Part shown: piece by piece, positions 1 through 4,834 of the stretch | How positions within the stretch are numbered: position 1 is the stretch's first letter | How the letters are laid out: each line of letters starts with the position of its first letter | Assembly: GCA_030626365.1 (NCBI GenBank) | Contig: DAOUPC010000178.1 | Span: 1-6,197, forward strand | DNA length: 6,197 nt | Direction: 5' to 3' | Source of the DNA: Paracoccaceae bacterium | GTDB taxonomy: Bacteria > Pseudomonadota > Alphaproteobacteria > Rhodobacterales > Rhodobacteraceae | Translations under genes and position numbers: made by a program | The notes under the pieces: model-generated | What the model saw: only the letters and a program-made list of their open reading frames with translations | Database searches by the model: none | Told to the model about the DNA's origin: nothing

Positions 1-128
1 CCAAAGCGGCGCACGGGGGGGGCATTATGTGCCTCGGCCTCTACCTCTGACAGGGGTTTGGCCGCTTTGTCGGCGGCAATTTCCTGTAGTTTATAGGCTT
101 TGATCTTGTCGAGGATTGTGCCGGTCAT
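1..128 (-). CDS. trpC: Indole-3-glycerol-phosphate synthase, N-terminal part (cut by left edge)
   Basis: Only the first 42 codons lie in the window, reading leftward from an ATG at 128-126. The peptide begins MTGTILDKIKAYKLQEIAAD and continues with KAAKPLSEVEAEA, the N-terminal helix typical of alphaproteobacterial TrpC. The catalytic residues lie in the missing part. The enzyme closes the ring of CdRP to indole-3-glycerol phosphate in cytoplasmic tryptophan synthesis, the step after TrpD. The ATG overlaps the TGA of the upstream glycosylase gene (ATGA, 128-125), and a good Shine-Dalgarno AAAGGA sits 6 nt upstream, inside that gene. Translation is therefore probably coupled to the glycosylase rather than directly to trpD. 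The identity rests on N-terminal similarity plus position after trpD; the rest of the gene is not visible. Confidence 0.88.
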   Translation of the reverse strand, partial: MTGTILDKIKAYKLQEIAADKAAKPLSEVEAEAHNAPPVRRF

Positions 129-814
129 GGGGTGTCCTTTAGTGACCAGTTCATTTTACACTTCTTATTTCCTACCAACCATTCATCCAGTTTGTGAAAT
201 TGATTTTCTTGGCAAAATTGATTTTTGGCATTCGGCCTAGCCATTGGGTGGGCCGGCTTAAAAATAATATGCTGTTCTTTTTCCTGTATCCATTTTTCAT
301 ACTTGTGGGCGTGGTCTCCCCAAAGTAAGAAGGCTACTTTGTTGTCGCCGCTAGATACTTTCTCTATGCACTGTTGCGCTAGGTCTTTCCATCCGCATTT
401 TTCGTGTGACAATTTCCCAATTTTGCCATCGACTGTCAGAATAGTATTCAATAGTAAGACGCCCTGTGCGGCCCATTCGGCAAGGCAATTTGTTTTGCCT
501 TTAAAATTCAAATCACATTCTTCTGCAATACAGCATAAAACTCTTTGCAGGCTATCTGGCCGTCTCGAATCGGGGCTAGAGAAGGCGAGCCCGTCTGGCG
601 TCGACGTTACAGGGTATGGGTCTTGGCCCAGAATCACAACTTTGACGTTTTTTGGATGAGTTAATTGAAGTGCGCGGAACACTTGGTGGCGTTCGGGTCG
701 GACATTTTTCCAATCCCCCAAACATTTAGCAATGCAGTTGTGTTGGCCCTTTTGGAAAAAGGGTAACTGCCTCCAATCTCCAATATCCCCGATCTCAGAT
801 TCGGTGAAACACAT
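125..814 (-). CDS. ung: Family-1-like uracil-DNA glycosylase, divergent, embedded in the trp operon
   Basis: 229 residues, the same length as E. coli Ung. Family 1 enzymes remove uracil from DNA to start base excision repair. Visible motifs: water-activating loop GQDPYP (63-68, with D65 and Y67), GLAFSS (75-80, F78 for stacking on uracil), DSL (87-89), WAAQGVLLLNTILTV (114-128, N123 for uracil recognition), FLLWGDHAH (162-170) and HPMARP (189-194, H189 catalytic). The core catalytic set is intact. Deviations from the family: H to P after Y67 (as I recall, also seen in actinobacterial Ung), S to D at 167, and HPSPLS replaced by HPMARP, which removes the Leu that wedges into DNA and two phosphate-pinching Ser. 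The gene starts 2 nt after the trpD stop and its TGA overlaps the trpC ATG, so it reads as an operon member. G+C is about 45% (309 of 690 by hand count) against about 63% in a sampled line of trpD, and Lys/Asn/Phe codons are common, indicating transfer. Whether uracil is still the substrate is open. Confidence 0.85.
   Translation of the reverse strand: MCFTESEIGDIGDWRQLPFFQKGQHNCIAKCLGDWKNVRPERHQVFRALQLTHPKNVKVVILGQDPYPVTSTPDGLAFSSPDSRRPDSLQRVLCCIAEECDLNFKGKTNCLAEWAAQGVLLLNTILTVDGKIGKLSHEKCGWKDLAQQCIEKVSSGDNKVAFLLWGDHAHKYEKWIQEKEQHIIFKPAHPMARPNAKNQFCQENQFHKLDEWLVGNKKCKMNWSLKDTP
135..140 (-). promoter_or_regulatory. Ribosome binding site of trpC, inside the 3' end of the glycosylase gene
   Basis: On the minus strand AAAGGA occupies 140-135, six nucleotides before the trpC ATG at 128. 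It lies within the last codons of the glycosylase gene (Lys-Asp of the C-terminal SLKDTP). It fixes the trpC start and shows that the inserted gene did not cost trpC its own initiation signal. Confidence 0.6.
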
Positions 815-816
815 TA

Positions 817-1833
817 TTAGGCCTCTTGCGTAATGCGGGCCAGCGCCCTGATCTTGTCTTTGGCGGCCCCGCTGTCGATGCTGGTGGCGGCCATTTCAAC
901 GCCAATCCGCAGATCGGGCGCGGCATCGGCCACCACAAGGGCGGCGGCCGCATTCAGCAGAACCGCGTCACGATAGGCCGACGGGGCACCGTCCAGCAGG
1001 GCGCGAAAGGCATTGGCGTTGTCTGCCGGGGTGCCGCCAAGGATGTCTTCAAAGGCATGCACCGGCAGGCCCGCGTCCTCTGGGTGCAGTTCGACCTCTT
1101 TTATCTGGCCGTTTTCCAGGGCGGCGACCCAGGATATGCCGGTGATGGTCAGTTCATCCGTGCCGTCACTGCCATGCACCAGCCAGGCGCGGGTTGATCC
1201 CAGTTGATGCAGGGTTTCGGCCATCGGGCGGATCAGGGCGCGACTAAAGGCCCCGGTCAGTTGGCGTTTGACGCCCGCCGGGTTGGTCAGGGGGCCAAGG
1301 ATGTTGAATATGGTGCGCGTTCCCAATTCGGACCGGACCGGGCCGACATGGGCCATTGCCGGGTGGTGCATGGGGGCCATCATGAAACAGATGCCGGCCT
1401 CTTTCAGCGCTTTTTCAACCACTTGCACGCCAACCATCACGTTGATACCCATTTCCCCCAGCGCATCCGCCGCGCCCGATTTTGACGAAAGGTTGCGGTT
1501 GCCATGCTTGGCCACCACCACGCCCGCGCCAGCCACCACAAAGGCCGTCGCGGTCGAGATATTCAGCGTTCCCTTGCCATCGCCCCCGGTGCCAACGATG
1601 TCTATGGCCCCTTTGGGGGCGCGCACGGCGTTGCATTTGCCGCGCATGACGGCGGCGGCGGCGGCGTATTCGTCCACCGTTTCGCCCCGCGTGCGCAGCG
1701 CCATCAGCAACCCGCCGATCTGGCTGGGCGTTGCTTCGCCGTCAAACAGGATGCCAAAGGCGGTTTCGGCCTCGGGGCGGGTCAGGTGGCGGTCCGCCGC
1801 GATGGCGATAAGCGGTTTTAGGGTGTCACTCAT
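817..1833 (-). CDS. trpD: Anthranilate phosphoribosyltransferase
   Basis: 338 residues, the usual length. It transfers the phosphoribosyl group of PRPP to anthranilate in the cytoplasm, the second committed step of tryptophan synthesis. Visible signatures: the PRPP-binding loop GTGGD (81-85) followed by NIST (91-94), KHGNRNLSSKSGAADALGEM (109-128), the anthranilate-site stretch HHPAMAHVGPVRSELGTRTI (156-175) with FNILGPLTNPAG after it, and the Asp-Glu metal pair in GSDGTDELT (D226, E227). All key motifs look intact. The ATG at 1833-1831 overlaps the trpG TGA by ATGA, implying translational coupling. Upstream Shine-Dalgarno complementarity is poor (GAAAG at best), in keeping with coupling. It ends in TAA just before the inserted glycosylase gene instead of leading straight into trpC. 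Confidence 0.97.
   Translation of the reverse strand: MSDTLKPLIAIAADRHLTRPEAETAFGILFDGEATPSQIGGLLMALRTRGETVDEYAAAAAVMRGKCNAVRAPKGAIDIVGTGGDGKGTLNISTATAFVVAGAGVVVAKHGNRNLSSKSGAADALGEMGINVMVGVQVVEKALKEAGICFMMAPMHHPAMAHVGPVRSELGTRTIFNILGPLTNPAGVKRQLTGAFSRALIRPMAETLHQLGSTRAWLVHGSDGTDELTITGISWVAALENGQIKEVELHPEDAGLPVHAFEDILGGTPADNANAFRALLDGAPSAYRDAVLLNAAAALVVADAAPDLRIGVEMAATSIDSGAAKDKIRALARITQEA
822..827 (-). promoter_or_regulatory. Ribosome binding site of the glycosylase gene, inside the 3' end of trpD
   Basis: AAGAGG on the minus strand (827-822) lies 7 nt before the ATG at 814-812 and overlaps the last codons of trpD. The junction reads TAATAATG, with trpD ending in TAA and the glycosylase ATG starting 2 nt later. 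It supports the start at 814 and coupling to trpD. Confidence 0.5.
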
Positions 1834-2411
1834 GCGGGGACTTTCATTGTGTCCAGGAAATTCTGCAACAGGGCATGGCCATGTTGCGAGGCAATGGATT
1901 CCGGGTGGAACTGAACGCCGTGGATCGGCAATTGGCGATGTTGCAGGCCCATGATGGTGCCATCGTCCAGTTCGGCGGTGATTTCAAGACAGTCGGGCAG
2001 GCTGGCCCGTTCAACCACCAGCGAATGATAGCGGGTCGCGTCAAACGGTGTGGGCAACCCGGCAAACAGCCCGGTGCCGGTGTGGTTCATGCTGCCCATC
2101 TTGCCATGTACGATTTCGTGACAGCGGGTGACCGTGCCGCCAAACGCCTGACCAATCGTCTGATGCCCCAGGCACACGCCCATCAGGGGGGTGCGCGTTT
2201 CAGCCGCAGCCGCCACCAGGGCCAGGCAGATACCGGCCTGATCCGGGTCACAGGGGCCGGGCGACAGAAGGATTCCGGTGGGGTTCATTGCCATGGCAGC
2301 CTGCACATCCAGCGCATCATTGCGCCGAATGACCACATCGGCCCCCAGTTCACCCAGGTAATGCACCAGATTGTAGGTAAAACTGTCATAGTTGTCGATC
2401 AGCAGCAGCAT
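1830..2411 (-). CDS. trpG: Anthranilate synthase component II, glutamine amidotransferase
   Basis: 193 residues with the ATG at 2411-2409. It is a class I glutamine amidotransferase that hydrolyses glutamine and passes ammonia to TrpE to make anthranilate from chorismate; such subunits often also serve PabB for folate. Visible: MLLLIDNYDSFTYNLVHYLG at the N terminus, oxyanion-hole SPGP (50-53), nucleophile elbow GVCLGHQ (C80), and the His/Glu of the triad in FHPES (H169, E171). The same frame extends upstream to an ATG at 2480, adding 23 Pro/Arg-rich residues. I prefer the inner start because TrpG proteins begin at this MLLLIDNYDSF position and a possible promoter would overlap the longer form. 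Neither start has a strong Shine-Dalgarno. The TGA overlaps the trpD ATG. trpE is not adjacent: the next gene upstream is divergent. Confidence 0.95.
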   Translation of the reverse strand: MLLLIDNYDSFTYNLVHYLGELGADVVIRRNDALDVQAAMAMNPTGILLSPGPCDPDQAGICLALVAAAAETRTPLMGVCLGHQTIGQAFGGTVTRCHEIVHGKMGSMNHTGTGLFAGLPTPFDATRYHSLVVERASLPDCLEITAELDDGTIMGLQHRQLPIHGVQFHPESIASQHGHALLQNFLDTMKVPA

Positions 2412-2596
2412 GGGGTAAATGGCTCGATAGGGGGCTGGCGGGACTGGCCTGCGCAGCGGTATAAGGGTTGTGTTATACATGTTCAGAGGTCCGGCCTAGC
2501 GTCAAGGGGCGCAAAGCTATGGATGTCTCCGGGGCCATAATACCGCCAAGACGGACGGTCCGGGGATCAGGCAGATCGAGAGAGGCAAGAAAAGCA
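2412..2596. other. Divergent intergenic region between trpG and the YibQ-like gene
   Basis: 185 bp separate the two chosen starts. It must hold the promoter of the trp cluster on one strand and that of the YibQ-like gene on the other. Open frames cross it in both directions (trpG frame to 2480, YibQ frame back to 2468), but both extensions look like untranslated leader. No clear dyad, no Trp-rich leader peptide and no LexA box were seen. Confidence 0.5.
2472..2505 (-). promoter_or_regulatory. Possible trpGD-ung-C promoter elements
   Basis: On the minus strand TTGACG (2505-2500) matches a -35 box and TATAAC (2477-2472) matches a -10 box. The spacer is 22 nt, longer than the normal 16-18; a 17-nt spacer would use the poorer ACATGT (2482-2477). 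Either way transcription would start near or inside the extended trpG reading frame, which favours the inner start at 2411. No leader peptide with clustered Trp codons and no attenuator hairpin were seen between here and trpG. Confidence 0.25.
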
Positions 2597-4243
2597 ATGC
2601 GCGGTTTTTTCGGAGGATTGGTAATTGGTCTGGTGACGATCGTGATTGCGGTCGTTGCCCTGTCGTTGTTGTCGCCGGCGGCACGTCGCCCGGATGTTGC
2701 GCAGGATGCGCCGCAATCGGTCACGGATGGTGCCCCGACGGGGTCGGTTACCGGCGTCACGGCAAGCGGCGCTGACGGCGATCTGGTCGAACTGGCCCCA
2801 ACGGCCCTTGGGGCGCAACCCGATGCGCAGGCGGGGGGGCATGATGACCTGACCCCGCTAAGACAGGGCGATACCCAGGCGGGTGACAAACCAAAAGTGG
2901 GCGGGGCAACGGCGGGTCTTGGCGATCCGGGCACCGCACCCGGTGCCCCCGGGGTTGTGGTAAACACCGATGACGCACCCATAACTGTGCCGGCCCCGGC
3001 GGACGCCCCCAGCACGCCGCAGGGCGACAGCCAGCCGATTGCGCTTGGCAATCCGGCCCAGCCATCGGTGCCGGATGTTTCGCAAACCGGGTCCGGTTTT
3101 GGCACCGGCCCGGCGGTCGAGGACCCGTCACCGGCGATTCTGGCAACCTCTGATCCGGCCCCGTCGTCGACGGGCGGTGGCACGGCGTCCCCGGCCCCCG
3201 GTGCAGAACCAAGCCCCAGCCAGGTCACAAACCCGTCCCCGGCCCCCGATCAGACCGCAAACCCCGCGCAGGCGCAGGCCCCCGAAAAGGCTAATGCGGC
3301 ACCCGATCCCGAAATGGCCTCGGCTTCAGAACCCGCGCCGCAATCAGGCGCGACAAGCGTGCCACCTGTACCCCAGTTGGATAAGGCCGCCCCGCAGGAA
3401 CCAACCCCGCCGCGTCCCACGCAGGAACCGGCCAATCCACAGATTGCCGTCCTGCCACAGGCGGGTGCGGATGGTGGCGCCCCGCGTCCACGTATCGGCA
3501 CACCGGTTGTGCCGCTGACCCAGCGCGACACTGGCGTTTCCGAGGCACCTGTCGAATCGGTTCCCGATTCTGTCGGTCTGCCACCGCTCGAAGCCTTTGG
3601 CATGGCGTTTGAAAATCCTGATAATCGCCCCATCATGTCCATCGTGCTGATCGATGACGCGATGGGTCTGGGGGCCGAGGCGCTGGCCGAATTCCCCTAT
3701 CCGCTGACCTTTGCCATTGATCCTGCCGACCCCGAGGCCGCCGCCAAGATGGCCCGCCACCGGGCCGCCGGGTTCGAGGTGGTGGCGCTGATCGATCTGC
3801 CCGAAACCGCCACGGCGCAGGACGCCGAGGTCACCCTGTCGGTCTGGCTGGATAGCGTGCCGCAGGTTGTGGCGCTTCTGGAAGGAACCGGAACAGGTGT
3901 TCAGGGCAACCGTGACCTGTCCGATCAGGTGACGGCGATTGCGTCCGGCAAGGGGCTGGGGCTGATCATGCAGGGCAGGGGGCTGAACACGGCCTATAAG
4001 CTGGCCGCGCGTGACGGTGTGCCTGCGGCGCTGGTGTTCCGGGATTTTGACGGGGCCGGGCAGGCCCCGACGGTGATCCGCCGGTTTCTGGATCAGGCGG
4101 CATTCCGGGCAGGTCAGCAGGGGGCGGTGATCATGCTGGGGCGGCTGCGCCCCGACACGATTTCGGCGTTGCTGTTGTGGGGGCTTCAGGACCGGGCATC
4201 GCGGGTCGCGCTGGCCCCGGTATCCGCGGCGCTAAAACGCTGA
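2597..4243 (+). CDS. Membrane-anchored divergent polysaccharide deacetylase (YibQ/DUF610-like) with long Pro-rich linker
   Basis: 548 residues from the ATG at 2597. Residues 4-27 (FFGGLVIGLVTIVIAVVALS and on) form one hydrophobic segment after Met-Arg, a signal anchor that would put the rest in the periplasm. Residues about 28-345 are low-complexity, rich in Pro, Ala, Gly, Ser and Thr, with SPAP/NPSPAP-type runs: a flexible linker, perhaps spanning the cell wall. The C-terminal domain (about 347-548) matches the divergent polysaccharide deacetylase family: SIVLIDDAMG (IDD 352-354), YPLTFAIDP, GFEVVALIDLPE (392-403), VFRDFD (480-485) and a conserved-looking end, RRFLDQAAFR and GRLRPDTISALLLWGLQDRA. 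The His-containing motifs of E. coli YibQ (HLPM and NHMGS) appear as DLPE and QGNRDL, so deacetylase activity is doubtful; a structural or cell-envelope role is possible. The frame continues upstream to 2468, but GAGAGAGG at 2578-2585 before ATG 2597 and placement of the anchor at the N terminus favour this start. It ends convergent to the rhodanese gene. Confidence 0.85.
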   Translation: MRGFFGGLVIGLVTIVIAVVALSLLSPAARRPDVAQDAPQSVTDGAPTGSVTGVTASGADGDLVELAPTALGAQPDAQAGGHDDLTPLRQGDTQAGDKPKVGGATAGLGDPGTAPGAPGVVVNTDDAPITVPAPADAPSTPQGDSQPIALGNPAQPSVPDVSQTGSGFGTGPAVEDPSPAILATSDPAPSSTGGGTASPAPGAEPSPSQVTNPSPAPDQTANPAQAQAPEKANAAPDPEMASASEPAPQSGATSVPPVPQLDKAAPQEPTPPRPTQEPANPQIAVLPQAGADGGAPRPRIGTPVVPLTQRDTGVSEAPVESVPDSVGLPPLEAFGMAFENPDNRPIMSIVLIDDAMGLGAEALAEFPYPLTFAIDPADPEAAAKMARHRAAGFEVVALIDLPETATAQDAEVTLSVWLDSVPQVVALLEGTGTGVQGNRDLSDQVTAIASGKGLGLIMQGRGLNTAYKLAARDGVPAALVFRDFDGAGQAPTVIRRFLDQAAFRAGQQGAVIMLGRLRPDTISALLLWGLQDRASRVALAPVSAALKR

Positions 4244-4255
4244 CACCGGGATCAA

Positions 4256-4280
4256 TGGTCGCCTTGTGTGTGGGCGATCA
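4256..4280. terminator. Possible bidirectional hairpin between convergent genes
   Basis: TGGTCGCC (4256-4263) can pair with GGCGATCA (4273-4280) across a 9-nt loop, giving an 8-bp stem with one G-T/G-U position. It sits between the stop of the YibQ-like gene (4243) and the stop of the rhodanese gene, whose TGA is part of the right arm. No T-run follows on either strand, so it is at best a weak intrinsic terminator. Confidence 0.25.
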
Positions 4281-4631
4281 AAGGGCCTCGACCGTGCCGC
4301 CGGCCTGAACCCAGTGGCCCAGACCGCCGATGTTGTGCACATCGTCATAGCCAAGCTGGCGCAACAGGCGGGCGGCGGAAAAGGACCGTGCCCCGCTGGC
4401 GCAATAGACGGCGATTTTGGCTTGGGTGTTCAGGGATTTGTCAAAATCCGGGTGGCGCGGGTCGGCCATGTCACGCAGTCGCACCAGCGGAATGTGCAGC
4501 GCCCCGGCGGCCTTGCCCGACATTGCCACTTCGCCATGTTCGCGCACATCGATCACCGTGACCGACCCGTCGCGGGCCCCTGAAACGGCGTCCTTGGGGC
4601 TCAGCTTGTTTTTGCGCGTCAGTCCAAACAT
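4278..4631 (-). CDS. Single-domain rhodanese-like sulfurtransferase
   Basis: 117 residues, one rhodanese domain and little else. Rhodaneses carry sulfur as a persulfide on the active-site Cys; single-domain forms take part in sulfur trafficking, thiosulfate or sulfide handling, or tRNA and cofactor sulfuration. Visible: VTVIDVREHGEVAMSGKAAG (24-43) with the VIDVRE and GxIxGA-like elements, AGALHIPLVRL, and the catalytic loop YCASGARS (76-83) with C77 as nucleophile, then SAARLLRQLGYDDVHNIGGL (85-104) and the C-terminal GHWVQAGG. The loop of six residues after Cys, containing Arg82, is of the sulfurtransferase rather than Cdc25 type. No signal peptide is evident, so it is probably cytoplasmic. 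AAGGAA (4644-4639) lies 7 nt before the ATG at 4631 and fixes the start. It is a lone gene, divergent from uvrA and convergent with the YibQ-like gene. The specific sulfur acceptor cannot be deduced. Confidence 0.93.
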   Translation of the reverse strand: MFGLTRKNKLSPKDAVSGARDGSVTVIDVREHGEVAMSGKAAGALHIPLVRLRDMADPRHPDFDKSLNTQAKIAVYCASGARSFSAARLLRQLGYDDVHNIGGLGHWVQAGGTVEAL

Positions 4632-4645
4632 GTCTTGGTTCCTTA

Positions 4646-4677
4646 TTTACGGCCATCCGGGTTTACGTCCATCCGGG
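4646..4677. repeat. Two tandem 16-bp repeats upstream of the rhodanese gene
   Basis: TTTACGGCCATCCGGG (4646-4661) is followed directly by TTTACGTCCATCCGGG (4662-4677), identical except for one base. The pair lies in the 5' leader of the rhodanese gene; its first unit overlaps the first base of the TTCCTTATTTAC segment just beyond the Shine-Dalgarno. It may be a recent slippage duplication or a double binding site. Confidence 0.85.
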
Positions 4678-4702
4678 CCGAAAAGCATTACAGGGTTCAC
4701 CC

Positions 4703-4730
4703 CATATAACATTCCAATATCGGAATACAA
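4703..4730 (-). promoter_or_regulatory. Possible rhodanese promoter with an embedded dyad
   Basis: On the minus strand TTGTAT (4730-4725) and TATATG (4708-4703) are separated by 16 nt and resemble -35 and -10 boxes. Between and overlapping them is the dyad ATTCC-N6-GGAAT (4711-4726), with a symmetric ATAT centre, so 14 of 16 positions are symmetric. This placement suits a transcription-factor operator in the promoter spacer. No regulator gene is visible nearby to assign to it. Confidence 0.3.
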
Positions 4731-4755
4731 ACGCCAATCCGGCATTTCCCTGATC

Positions 4756-4770
4756 GTTCACTATTTGTTC
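4756..4770 (+). promoter_or_regulatory. LexA (SOS) box upstream of uvrA
   Basis: GTTCACTATTTGTTC is a perfect GTTC-N7-GTTC, the direct-repeat LexA operator described for Rhodobacter and other alphaproteobacteria. It lies 64 nt before the uvrA ATG, a normal position for LexA repression of uvrA, which is among the most conserved SOS genes. No sequence of this form was found at the glycosylase gene. Confidence 0.85.
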
Positions 4771-4834
4771 ACTTTTGGGGGTTGGAGATTCGGCCAAGCT
4801 CTACTATCTCTGATAGACCTGTGCGGGGGCGACA

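Noticed and set aside
225..659. 144-codon plus-strand frame opposite the glycosylase gene
   Set aside because: The minus frame shows clear glycosylase motifs; the plus frame has no recognisable domain.
125..814. SOS control of the glycosylase gene by its own LexA box
   Set aside because: GTTC occurrences in and near the gene do not have a second GTTC or a GAAC at the 7-nt spacing.
120..830. Insertion sequence or transposon carrying the glycosylase
   Set aside because: No transposase, no terminal inverted repeats and no target duplication are visible at either end; the tight coding junctions argue for recombination instead.
2412..2480. A trp leader peptide or attenuator upstream of trpG
   Set aside because: No short frame with clustered Trp codons and no terminator-antiterminator hairpin pair were found; the in-frame extension of trpG has no Trp.
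1875..2540. 221-codon plus-strand frame across trpG
   Set aside because: It is antisense to TrpG, with no supporting motifs or start signal.
2473..3228. 251-codon minus-strand frame opposite the YibQ-like gene
   Set aside because: It is the antisense of the Pro/Ala/Gly-rich linker and merely mirrors its composition.
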